The notes under the pieces were generated by a model that saw only the letters and a list, made by a program, of their open reading frames with translations, was not told the DNA's origin and did not search any database. Below, one piece after another: positions 11,020 through 20,700 of a stretch of 64,000 nt of DNA. The position numbers and the translations under genes were made by a program. Numbering within the stretch: position 1 is the stretch's first letter; every line of letters begins with the position of its first letter. The DNA is from Agapetus fuscipes (taxonomy: Eukaryota; Arthropoda; Insecta; Trichoptera; Glossosomatidae). The DNA is taken from assembly GCA_951799405.1 (NCBI GenBank), contig OX637345.1:13578001-13642000 (forward strand), in the 5' to 3' direction.

Positions 11020-11250
11020 TTTATAGGTAAGGAAGCCGGCCTTACGCCAACCATTTCAGTTGAAGCGGGGGTGTCCCAGCTCCCGAGGGGGCTGGTTCTC
11101 ATTTATTGTTAAGGTTGAGAAACCTTGCCGGTATTTTATTATTGAGTTGAAATAAACACCGACACGGGAAATCATTTCTGACATCCTCCGTGGGATACGA
11201 ACCTCAGCTCTCGGCATGGAATGCAAGCACTCTATCAACTGAGTCATTGG
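11020..11250 (-). mobile_element. S3 SINE, 3'-truncated
   Basis: Head present (CTCGGCATGGAATGCAAGCA on plus) and body to TTTTATAGGTAAGG. The terminal ~70 bp containing TTAGTTGCGTT are absent. Confidence 0.8.
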
Positions 11251-11261
11251 GACATAATCAC

Positions 11262-11515
11262 AATGTATAATCTATCATCTAAGTGGCAAAACTATGTTAA
11301 CATTTAAGGTTCATATTAAGTGCATGCTCACAAAAATACACTTGTAAGTTCGCATTTACAAATCGTGCATGCGCATTTACATATTAAAATCAAATCCACA
11401 AATAAACAAAAGCCCTGCAACTTTTACTGATCTTCCCTGAAACAGGGGTGACATTGGTAAAGTAAACCATTTTTTAAAGTTTGGGTGGTGAGCCTCATAC
11501 CAACCTATAAGTCAA
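11262..11515 (-). repeat. A3 repeat, near full length
   Basis: Runs from TCTATCATCTAAGTGGCAAA (tail end) to CATACCAACCTATAAGTCAAG (5' boundary). All conserved blocks are recognisable. Confidence 0.85.
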
Positions 11516-12180
11516 GATAAACAATGAAAATGAAATATATATATTTTTTTTTCATATTTTATTTTAATACACTTGTATAGGTCTGCAACCACTGGAGTCT
11601 ACACTTTGATAAAATATGCAATGTAAAAAATACAGGGCACACACGTGTGTGCTTCTGTGTGACTATAGTGTAAACTGAACTGTAGCGTTTTATTCCAATT
11701 CTGTGAAATGTAAAACGCTCTCTAGAGACCGTATGCCAGTTTCTATGCATTTTTGAGTAATCGGTACAGGGTGAATAATTATTTACTTATATACTTGGAT
11801 ATATCTGTTAACACGAACGAAAGTGAATTGTTGTAAATTTGTTTACAAATAAAATGAATGCCTTTTTTTGTATTTGTATGTAAATAAAATAAAATAAATG
11901 CTTGTTTGTAATTAATGTATAACTTCGCTTCGCTTTCGCTTTCATGTTATTTTATTGCTAAAAAAAACACAAAATGGTTCAGATACAATACGATCTCCTA
12001 CCGACGAACTCTCAAAGCTAAACGCGGGATTTGATGCATTTTCGCGGCTACTAGATAATAGGTGGTCGTGACGGGCAAATAAATTCATATTAAAATGAAA
12101 TCATACACCCTTAACCACAAACATTACCTACTGATAAGCCGCCATTTTTTTGGTTCCTCCATACTTCTTTCTTACTTTTT
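11516..12180. other. No feature recognised
   Basis: AT-rich. A partial direct repeat, AAATAAAATGAATGC / AAATAAAATAAATGC, occurs near 11850-11900. No gene supported. Confidence 0.35.
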
Positions 12181-12297
12181 GTCAACGACGTTACCATGTT
12201 GAAAGTACCGGTTCCCATAGATCACCGAAGTTAAGCAACATTGGGCGCGGATAGTACTTGGATGGGTTACCGCTCAGGTACACCGCGTGTCGTTGGC
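12181..12297 (+). other. 5S rRNA-derived SINE head
   Basis: About 117 bp, colinear with arthropod 5S rRNA from GTCAACGACGTTACCATGTT to CGTGTCGTTGGC. It includes the internal control region (GAAGTTAAGCAACATTGGGC and AGTACTTGGATGGGTTACCG). The fusion to a tRNA-like unit means it is not an ordinary 5S gene. Confidence 0.85.
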
Positions 12298-12612
12298 ATC
12301 TTGGACCGGTCCGTAGTCCAGTGGAAACACTTCGGACTCGTAAATGGAAGGTTGTGGATTCGGATCCCGGCGGAGCACAAAAAATATACCATTTATATTT
12401 CGAATGTGCTCTTCGCTGAGTTGAAAAATTCATAAACCTTTACCAAAGACCGGTCACTGAAAGGTTCATCCAACCTTACAACTGGGTCTTGCTTCAGAAT
12501 TGGCGCTTTCTTCAGCGACGACCAAGCTCGCAGAGGGCTCTTGAGGTGTGATACACACAAAAACAGCGCTCACCAAATAAATCATCTTAATATTATTATT
12601 ATTATTATTCTT
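12181..12612 (+). mobile_element. 5S-S1 composite SINE with LINE C-like tail
   Basis: Three modules in order: a full-length 5S rRNA-like head (12181-12297), a tRNA-like unit with ACCGGTCCGTAGTCCAGTGG and B box GGATTCGGATCC, the S1 body, then tail 1 (GGGCTCTTGAGGTGTGATAC, AACAGCGCTCACCAAATAAA) and an (ATT)n end. Tail 1 matches the 3' end of LINE C. Two internal Pol III promoter types (5S and tRNA) are therefore in tandem. Confidence 0.88.
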
Positions 12613-13032
12613 TCATGTCATCCTGAATCATACAAATTATTTAAAATTCAATATATTATTGTAATTTAGATTACAGATATTTTGTGTTTCTCAATTTATT
12701 CGCGATTCTCATTAAGTATATCCACTTTCTTTAAGATCTCAAAAAGGGGTTGCGAATTTTTCCCTCCCGCCAATTTCACAGTGTTTCGTTCTCCATCGGC
12801 ATCGGAGGGTGGACTGTCAAAAGATTTTTCCGTTACTTCCCTTCTTTAATCAGTGAAAATAAATAACGCTCCGTGAGGGAGGGAGATGAATTAGAAATAT
12901 TCAGCGAAAGGGTTGAAAAATGCCTATCCAGATTCTCAAAGAAAAATCCAAGATGGATGTTTGAAAATATGAGGGAACGATTTAACTACGAAATAGAAGA
13001 TTTTTTTACAATACAGCAGATAATAGAATCTA
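12613..13032. other. No feature recognised
   Basis: AT-rich sequence with a short open frame at 12873-13106 that runs into an A3 fragment. No family signature seen. Confidence 0.35.
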
Positions 13033-13110
13033 TCTACCCATACTGTAAGAAGTGGTTCACTTTGTTAATGTCCCCACCCACTGTTTCAGGGAGGGTCTAC
13101 TTGTAACAGT
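13033..13110 (+). repeat. A3 repeat, small internal fragment
   Basis: Contains GGTTCACTTTGTTAATGTCC and TGTTTCAGGGAGGGTC only. Confidence 0.65.
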
Positions 13111-13124
13111 CGAAGGTCGAAGAA

Positions 13125-13315
13125 GAACAGTCGAAGATCGTTGCTTGGAACAATTTGCCCGTCGGTGTTCGCGCGAACCAGCCTACCACCATCTTCAGAA
13201 AGGGACTGAAGACACTGCTTTTTTTTTCACAAGCCATGCCGCCCTTGAGATAGTCCTGGAACATTAAATGGCGCCACAGGAACGAAATCATCCATCATCA
13301 TCATCATCAACAACA
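13125..13315 (+). pseudogene. CR1/L2-like LINE C-terminal fragment with (ATC)n tail
   Basis: Translates as VAWNNLPVGVRANQPTTI then FRKGLKTLLFF, the typical end of CR1/L2-type ORFs (W-N-x-L-P ... F-K-x-x-L-K-x-x-L-F). It is followed by a short 3' UTR and a (CAT)n tail at 13291-13312. The minisatellite starts directly after this tail. Confidence 0.65.
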
Positions 13316-14188
13316 TCGACGAAATGTCCGCTGATAAACTTGATATATTTTATGATTTTAAATACATTTTTTCGGTGGACATTACGTTGGAGGACAATTT
13401 TTCGGTAAATATGATGGCAGGTGGACATTTCATCGTTTGAACATTATGTCGGTGGATATTGTGTCAGTGGGTATTTTGTCGTGTGGACATTTTGTCGGGT
13501 GGACATTTTATTGGGTGAAAATGTTGTCGCTTGGACATTATGTCGGTGGACATTTTGTCGCGTGGACATTATGCCAATGGACATTGTGTCGGTGGATACT
13601 TTGTCGGTGTACATTATGTCGGTAAACATCATGTCACGAGGACATTTTGTCGCGTGGACATTTTGTCGCGTGGACAATATGCCAATGGACATTGTGTCGG
13701 TGGATATTTTGTTGGTGTACATTATGTCGGTGGACATTTTGTCGCGTGGATAATTTGCCAATGGACATTGTGTCGTCGGATATATTTTCGGTGGACATTT
13801 TGTCAGTGGATATTTGTCGGTGGGCATTATTTCGGTGAACATTATGTTACGTGGACATTATGTCACGTAGACATTTTGTCGCGTGGACATTTTGTCGCGT
13901 GGACATTATGCCAATGGACATTGTGTCGGTGGATATTTTGTTGGTGTACATTATGTCGGTGGACATTATGTCGGTGGACATCATGTCGCGAGGACATTTT
14001 TTTGCGTGGATATTTTGTCGCGCGGATAATTTGCCAATGGACATTGTGTCGTCGGATATATTTTCGGTGGATATTTTGTCGGTGGATATTTTGTCGGTGG
14101 GCATTATGTCGGTGAACATTATTTTGCGTGAACATTTTCTCAATGGACATTGTGTCGGTGTAAATTCTGTCAATGGACATTTCGTCGA
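13316..14188. repeat. Minisatellite of 15-bp units with terminal inverted repeats
   Basis: Dominated by degenerate 15-bp units of the form GTGGACATTNTGTCG; each unit carries a GACA-NNN-TGTC inverted motif. Higher-order blocks recur, for example the stretch at 13560-13750 resembles 13880-14060. The whole tract is bounded by TCGACGAAATGTCC at 13316-13329 and its exact reverse complement at 14175-14188. Because 15 is divisible by three and units lack stops, several frames on both strands stay open; these are not genes. Confidence 0.85.
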
Positions 14189-14848
14189 GACACGCTGTTA
14201 GAGGAAGGCGTTGGACAGGCAGTGTTGGCAGCGGTTAATCAACAATGCCAAGACTCTTCCCGGTTTTTCTTGCCATTAATGGCGACAATCTCAAGCAGAC
14301 TTTTTCTCCCTTGTTTTAAAAAGACAGGGGGTGTTTTATAAAATGGATGCAAGGGTAAAAAGACAGTTAACGCTTATTCCTAAATTTATTCCAACACGAT
14401 ATAAGAAAGACCACCCCCCCTCTTTCTGTCAACTCCCCTCTGTGACTGGTTTTTGACAGCAGGGATTCCCTCTTCGACCCCCCTTGCAATCATTACAATT
14501 AAAGTCTCGTGCAGAATTTTTAACAATTTGTAAAATAACTTTACCAAATGGTGAAAAATTGTATTTGTGTCAGAAAATTTGGGCTGGAATTGTTTGCAGC
14601 TTATCAATAAGTATTAAATTATTTTTTAATGGATAAAAATAAATCCAAAAACAAATTGTTTTTGATTACGGTGAGTATAATATAATTCCACGAGTCGGTT
14701 TCGTAAACAATCCGTTTGCATCTTCAGGAGGTAAAATAATATTTTTTAATGATTTGCGGTTGAACACTGAAAATTAATGAATTATTTTTCAGTTAAATAT
14801 GAATAAAACCACTTGTTATTTATTCTTAATTCCTTGAATTATATATAG
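14189..14848. other. No feature recognised
   Basis: Unremarkable sequence after the minisatellite. No ORF or repeat assigned. Confidence 0.35.
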
Positions 14849-15085
14849 TTTGGTATGATGCCGACCACCCATACTGTAAAAAATTATTCCCTTGACCAAT
14901 GTGACCCTTGTTTCAGGTGAGGTCGGCAAGAGTTGCAGGGCTTGTGTTCATTAAAGATTTGGGTTTTTTTATGTTGTAGGTCTACATGCGGCATGCGAGA
15001 GTACGAACTTATACGTGTCTGCTTATGGTCATGTAATATCAATCTTAAATGTAATGTATCTTTGCAACATAGATTGGTCTTTCAC
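14849..15085 (+). repeat. A3 repeat
   Basis: From TTTGGTATGATGCCGACCAC through GTCTACATGCGGCATGCGAG to ATCTTTGCAACATAGATT. The 5' boundary is slightly shortened. Confidence 0.8.
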
Positions 15086-15299
15086 GATTCAATTGTGAAC
15101 GCATCTCAGGAGCATTATTTCTCTTCCTTGTATTGGTCGACAATTCTCTCTCTCCTCCATTCTTTCCTGCCACTCTGATTTCTTCTGGACAGATTGAGGG
15201 GGATAAGGACCAAGCGCTTTTGGATATTTTGTATCCCGTTGTTTCATGCGCCCATAATATCCCGACGCTATAGCCGAGCGAGTCAAGACAGTGGCTTTG

Positions 15300-15652
15300 A
15301 CTAGGGTAGCATTTGTTCACACATTTGTTTATTTATTTGTAATGACATCAATCGAAATCAACGAATGCGCACTACAAAGGAGCTCCTGCCTACCATTAAG
15401 CAGAGAAAGCTTATGTACTTCGGTCACATTATGAGATATGAGAAGTACCGTCTCCTTCATCTTATCATTCACGGTAAGATTGAGGGGAGCAGATCTCAGG
15501 GACGCCGAAGGACATCGTGGCTGAAAAACTTGCGACAGTGGTTCAGCAGAAGCACCAAGTCCCTGTTTCGAGCCTCAGCATCTAAAGTCAAAATAGCCAT
15601 GATGATCGCCGATCTTCGATACAAGTGGCACATAAAAGAAGAATAAGAAGAA
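15300..15652 (+). pseudogene. LINE F (RTE-type) C-terminal fragment
   Basis: The open frame from 15365 reads KQRKLMYFGHIMRYEKY, LIIHGKIEG and SWLKNLRQWFSRSTKSLF, the conserved C-terminal region of RTE-type elements, ending KVKIAMMIADLRYKWHIKEE. An AAGAAGAATAAGAAGAA tail closes it. Endonuclease and RT domains are absent (5' truncation). Confidence 0.82.
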
Positions 15653-15713
15653 TGACATCAACAGATCACTGAAAAGAATTTATCCAAGACCACACATGAT
15701 ACAAAAACATAAT

Positions 15714-16141
15714 AATAATAATAATATTAGGATGATTTATTTGGTGAGCGCTGTTTTTGTGTGTCTCACACCTCAAGAGCCCTCTGCGAGCTTGGTCGTC
15801 GCTGAAGAAAGCGCCAATTCTCAAGCAAGACCCAGTTGTTGTAAGGTTGGATAGACCTTTCAGTGACCGGTCTTTGGTAAAGGTTTATGAATTTTTCAAC
15901 TCAGCGAAGAGCACATTCGAAATATAAATGGTATATTTTTTTGTGCTCCGCCGGGATCCGAATCCACAACCTTCCATTTAAGAGTCCAAAGTGTTGCCAC
16001 TACGGACTCCGGACCGGTCCAAGATGCCAACGACACGCGGTGTACCTGAGCGGTAACCCATCCAAGTACTGTCCGCGCCCAATGTTGCTTAACTTCGGTG
16101 ATCATTGGGAACCGGTGCTTTCAACATGGCTAACGTCGTTA
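15714..16141 (-). mobile_element. 5S-S1 composite SINE with LINE C-like tail
   Basis: Minus strand: 5S head (16141 down to about 16024), tRNA-like unit with ACCGGTCCGGAGTCC and B box, S1 body, tail 1, and an (ATT)n end at 15714-15728. Oriented opposite to the copy at 12181. Confidence 0.88.
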
Positions 16142-16234
16142 AGATCTCCCATGCTCCAATGACAGATGTCTATCACATAGTTACAATAGTTTTGACACTG
16201 TTTACTGTTGTGTTAACAGAACTGTTGTTCCTTC

Positions 16235-16430
16235 ACTAAAAGGTTGGGTATGAGGCTGATTCCCATGCTGTAAAAACTTGGTCACTTTTGCCGATGCCAC
16301 CTGGTTTCAGATAAGGGTGCCAGAAGTTGAAAGGTTAATGTTCGTATGAGTTTTTTTAACGTTTGAGTTTTTAAGTAGTACACATGCAGCATATGTAAGC
16401 GCGAACTTACACGTGTGCACACACACATTG
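16235..16430 (+). repeat. A3 repeat, tail lost
   Basis: GGTTGGGTATGAGGCTGATT through GTAAGCGCGAACTTACACGT. A short (CA)n run follows. Confidence 0.75.
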
Positions 16431-16508
16431 TGAAGATTCATTTCAAATTAATAATGTAAAAAATAAATCACAGTTTTTCTTCACCAGCTGATTTATTTTC
16501 TCGAGCGC

Positions 16509-16593
16509 TTTCGACGTTATCACGTCATTATCAAGCGGACAACTGACAGATCTAAAATTCCCTACTCTTGGTAATGATGTGATAACATCGAAA
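16509..16593. other. Inverted pair of hammerhead-like hairpins
   Basis: Minus strand 16535-16509: TTGATAAT, stem GACG/CGTC around TGATAA, then GAAA. Plus strand 16573-16593: the same layout with stem GATG/CATC and GAAA. Both are followed by a CTCGAG-containing flank. The two arms differ by compensatory changes that keep the stem paired. Confidence 0.5.
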
Positions 16594-16632
16594 TCTCTCG
16601 AGGAAATCAATCAACTCGTGAATAAAAACATA

Positions 16633-16925
16633 ATGCTTTATTTATATTTAAAAATATAAATGGTACAACATTGTTTTAATTTACTTTAATGCTTTATTTA
16701 TATTTAAAAATATAAATGGTACAACATTGTTTTAATTTACTTTAATGCTTTATTTATATTTAAAAATATAAATGGTACAACATTGTTTTAATTTACTTTA
16801 ATGCTTTATTTATATTTAAAAATATAAATGGTACAACATTGTTTTAATTTACTTTAATGCTTTATTTATATTTAAAAATATAAATGGTACAACATTGTTT
16901 TAATTTACTTTAATGCTTTATTTTT
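16633..16925. repeat. 56-bp tandem array, five identical copies
   Basis: Exact period 56: the ATGCTTTATTTATATTT start recurs at 16633, 16689, 16745, 16801, 16857 and 16913 (last copy partial). The copies appear identical. Each unit holds a near-palindrome (ATTTATATTT then AAATATAAAT). Confidence 0.95.
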
Positions 16926-17069
16926 ACATTATTAACAAAAAATGTACCTATATAAAAAATACACACTTTTTTAGATCATGACATTTAGATTTGATTTTTA
17001 CTAAGTTTTAAAGATTCAAAAATGTATTTTATTGTACCCGATTTTATTTTTAATGGAAAAAAATACATT

Positions 17070-17245
17070 TGTGGAAAGGAATGCAATCCACCAACCTATT
17101 TTGCCTGACCAGTTGTCTTCATGCGAAAGCAGAGACTTGTGTGCATGCAACGGCATCTGTTGAACCAGGTTCGAAGTTATCGTCGCGGGATTCGAACCAG
17201 CGTTATCCAGTTCCAAATAACCTGTCTTGATGCCCGCGGCCATAA
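17070..17245 (-). mobile_element. S4 tRNA-like SINE
   Basis: Minus strand: GTCGGTGTTATGGCCGCGGG (A-box side), B box GGTTCGAATCCC, then TTGCATGCACACAAG and GGTTGGTGGATTGCATTCCT near the 3' end. Colinear with 37023-37222. Confidence 0.75.
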
Positions 17246-17830
17246 CACCGACGATGAATGAAGATGATCAAGATATTGAAAACGTTCGTATATAGGATTA
17301 GTTAATATATAATTAATATGCAAGTGAAAATATAACAGTGTTTCATTAGAATTTTTGTTTCAATAAAATTTAGTAGAAAACAATACAAATGAATTTTCAC
17401 AGTATTAATACACAAACCATACAAAATATATTTAAGTTTGCAGGTAGGGACGTGCTTTTCCATCGATGGGCTACTTTCCTTGCTTGTAGAGCTCACAGGG
17501 CAGGTAAACTTTTATATATATAGCGCCGCAGGGCACAAGAAAAACATCAGCGACGCCATCTTATTTATTCTTTACCCTTATTTTGTTCTGCAACCCTTAA
17601 ACAACCGCCATTTTAAAATCGCTACAATTTGTAAATATTTTTTTCCTGATAATGACAAAGTAACAGTGTCGGAAGCGCTCGAGAAATTAAAATACAATCA
17701 GTGAAGAAGTAAGTAGGTTTACTAATTTAAAAAAATAATCCACAAAAAATGTTGGCACACGAATTTACAGCAAAACTTCATTAGTTAGTTACTTTGACTC
17801 AAAGTATACAATTTTGCTTAAACAATTTCC
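17246..17830. other. No feature recognised
   Basis: AT-rich. An 88-codon frame at 17438-17704 has no domain I recognise and no codon signature that would make me call it. Confidence 0.35.
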
Positions 17831-17831
17831 T

Positions 17832-18345
17832 CTATAATCTAAGTTGCAAAGATATAAATTAACATTTAAAATGAATATTAAATGCATGCCCACAAACAGG
17901 CACATGAAAGTTCAAGCTTACAAAATTCGCTGCCTTAGTTCTTGTTTGCCGTATAGACCATTAAGCTAATTTTACAAGAGAAATTTTTGCACGTGTGTAC
18001 TGGACCAATGTGTCTTATGAAAACAGGAAATTGATTTAATTTTTTTTAAAACAACTCTTACATTATGAAGTTGTACGTTTTTTCTTAGCTCAGATTGTGT
18101 AGAATTTGATTCTTAAGACAACTGCATTAAAAAATCATATTTGACAGAATTGGTCTATACGGCAAACAAGAACAGGGGGAGTGAAATGTTAAATGTTTAA
18201 TCGCCAATTAAAATCGAAACCTCAAATGAAGATATACCCTGCAACTTTTGCCGGCTTTCCCTGAAACAACGGAAAAATTGACAAAGTGAACCATTTTTCA
18301 CAGTATGGGTGGTCAGCCTATCACCAATCTATTAGTCAATGCACA
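17832..18345 (-). repeat. A3 repeat interrupted by a MITE
   Basis: Minus-strand A3: tail end TAATCTAAGTTGCAAAGATA at about 17833, distal half to about 17937, MITE 17938-18173, then the proximal half from about 18174 to the start motif CACCAATCTATTAGTCAA near 18340. Confidence 0.8.
17938..18173. mobile_element. MITE with 23-bp perfect TIRs
   Basis: 236 bp bounded by an exact 23-bp inverted repeat (17938-17960 against 18151-18173; starts GTTCTTGTTTGCCG). The interior is AT-rich and noncoding. The insertion splits an A3 repeat, so it is younger than that copy. The family is not assigned; no clear target-site duplication. Confidence 0.85.
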
Positions 18346-18809
18346 AATAAGCAAAATTGTAGTTAACGACTTCTGTCACTTTAATTTGACTGTTCAAATG
18401 TTCCTTCGTAGCAATAGGTATTATTTGCTAAGGACCAATAAAGTAACATTGTATTAGTAAGCTACAGAAATCCTTCTTATAAAAAGCATGCTCAGCTCAG
18501 CTTCTGTACGTTTACTCAATTGAAAGTATTTTTCGTTTTTTTTTTCAGTCGTTCAAGGGTTGCTCGACTTGCGTTGCATGAAGAAGGGGAACAGATATAA
18601 GATGTATAAGAATATAAGGAGGAGCAAAAATACGTGATGGATCGTCCTCCCAGCCATTCACACCCGCTGCCTCTCCCTGCATCCATTCATTCCTTATCCT
18701 TTATTAAAATCTACATCATTATTTTATGCGACTTATTCTGTTGTTACTTTTTTTATTTTCAGATGTGATTTGTTTTATATTAAGTTAACTATAATTAATT
18801 GTTTGTATT
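18346..18809. other. No feature recognised
   Basis: AT-rich; nothing shared or coding seen. Confidence 0.35.
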
Positions 18810-19285
18810 ACTTGACTTAAAGGTTGGTATGAGGCTGCCCACGCATACTGTAAACAAAATGGTTCACCTTGCCAATGTCATCCCTATTTCAGGGAAGGTC
18901 GGCAACAGTTGCAGGGCTTATACTCGTATTCATTTGAGATTGGGTTTTTCTGTTGTTAGTCCACATGCGGTATGTATAAGAGCGAACTTATACGTGTCTG
19001 CTTGTGGGAATTTAATCTAATCTAATCTAAGTTGCAAAGATATGTTACATTGGAGATACACATTATATGCATTCTCGCAAGCAGACACGTACAAGTTCGC
19101 GCTTGCACATGCCGCATGCAAACCTACAACATAAAAACCAAATCTCAAATGGACACACACCCTGCAACTCTTGCCGTCCTTTCCTGAAACAGGGAAGGAC
19201 GGCAAGTGAACCATCAAAGTGAACCATTGTGTTTAATATTAATCTTAAATGTAATATTTCTTTTCAACTTAGATTATTATAGATT
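18810..19285. repeat. Inverted tail-to-tail A3 pair plus extra tail
   Basis: Plus-strand A3 from about 18810 (CTTGACTTAAAGGTTGGTAT) to 19014 meets a minus-strand A3 (19015-19230) at the shared TCTAATCTAATCTAATC tail. A third plus-strand tail piece lies at 19235-19285. The minus copy contains a short internal duplication of AAAGTGAACCAT. Confidence 0.85.
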
Positions 19286-19838
19286 ACTCTTTCTCGGTAT
19301 CCATTATCCCAACTTAAAAAGTTAAGCATCGAGAAAAATGGAAAAAGAAAAACTGTAGAGTCAAACACAAAGGAGGTAACTTTTAAATCCGTGAAATTGC
19401 AAGCACAATGGACCTCCTACAATATTACTTTCCAATGTAAAAACTTTCACGGCTCCCCCAAAAAAGAAAAAGAGGGTGCAATAAATTGAACTCGTGGGGG
19501 GAGTTGGGGGGGGGTGGGGGGTAAGTTTTGTTAAGCCTCCCCCTCCCCCCTCCACCCACGAGTGAAGGGTTGAAGGATTTATCTAAGAAACTACCCCCGC
19601 CCCTTTGGACTTTTCTAGCGGATTTCCGATCAACTTTTCTACTGAGAAAAACAAACATCTCCACGGAGGATTCTTTGTTATCGAGGATAACAGTGATGTT
19701 TATTACTTTAAGTAGGTATCTATATTTTAGCGGGCTCCGTGCTAGAACGGCACAGAGATCAAAAACACGCGGAATAACGTCGTATGACTATATCGCATGA
19801 CAAGGCCGTACTAGAACTAGTATGCATAGAAAAAGTTA
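19286..19838. other. Unassigned; G/C-homopolymer-rich patch
   Basis: Contains a G-rich run at 19496-19523 followed by C-rich 19538-19557. Similar patches occur near 50150, 56290, 58250 and 61450. No gene. Confidence 0.4.
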
Positions 19839-20268
19839 GTCAACGACGTTACCATATTAAAAGCACCGGTTCCCATAGATCACCGAAGTTAAGCAACATT
19901 GGACGCGGACAGTCCTTGGATGGGTGACCGCTCAGTTACACCGCGTGTCGTTGGCATCTTGGACCGGTCCGTAGTCCGTAGTGGCAACACTTCGGACTCG
20001 TAACTGGAAGGTCGTGGGTTCGAATCCCGGCGGAGCACAAAAAATATACCATTTATTTTTTCAAATTTGCTCTTCGCTGGGTTGAAAAATTCATAAACCT
20101 TTACCAAAGACCGGTCACTGAAAGGTCCATCCAGCCTTACAACAACTGGGTCTTGCTTGAAAATTGGCGCTTTCTACAGCGACGACCAAGCTCGCAGAGG
20201 GCTCTTGAGGTGTGATACACACAAAAACAGCGCTCATCAAATATCATCCTAATATTATTATTATTATT
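19839..20268 (+). mobile_element. 5S-S1 composite SINE with LINE C-like tail
   Basis: Full 5S head (GTCAACGACGTTACCATATT to CGTGTCGTTGGC), tRNA-like unit with a small CCGTAGT duplication in its A-box region, B box GGGTTCGAATCCC, S1 body, tail 1 and (ATT)n. It has inserted into a larger foldback repeat whose arms lie on either side. Confidence 0.88.
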
Positions 20269-20700
20269 AAGTACTAGTATGGCCTTGATCGCATGACAGT
20301 ACATCACATGACAAAACTTCACATGATAAAACATTTCAATTCCAAGACATCACAGGAAAGGATATCACAATGTTAATACATTACGAGATAAAACAGCACA
20401 TACCATAAACGGCACATGAAAAACTATCACATGACAAAACATAACATAACGCAAAACAGAAAATATCAAAAACGCAAAGGAATGCGTATATTTTGCAACG
20501 GAATATAATGCAATAACTAATACTTTTTTGATGTTTGTTTTGCCATGTGATGTTTTTTTACGTGCCGTTAATGGTATGATCTGTTTTAGGTACCTATGTG
20601 AGTTTTTGTCATGCGAAGTTTTGTGCTTGAGTTGTTTTGTCATTGTGATGTAATGTCATGTGATGTTTTGTCACTGTGCTGTTCTATCCTGTCAAAGTTT
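20269..20700. repeat. Foldback of CATGACAAAAC-type motifs
   Basis: The left half is rich in ACATGACAAAAC-like motifs; the right half (20530-20690) carries their complements (GTTTTGTCATGTGATG-like). The left edge (GTACTAGTATGGCCTTGATC at 20270) mirrors 19793-19825 across the 5S-S1 insertion. An imperfect, decayed large inverted repeat. Confidence 0.6.

Noticed and set aside
12181..12297. Functional 5S rRNA gene
   Set aside because: It is fused to a tRNA-like unit, a SINE body and a LINE-like tail, and repeats at several loci in both orientations.
13316..14188. CRISPR-like array
   Set aside because: Units are contiguous 15-mers without unique spacers, in eukaryotic DNA.
13421..14201. Long overlapping open frames on both strands (up to 194 codons)
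   Set aside because: They are translations of a 15-bp minisatellite; the unit length is a multiple of three and lacks stops. Not protein genes.
17438..17704. 88-codon plus-strand frame
   Set aside because: No domain, no composition shift and no neighbours supporting a gene.
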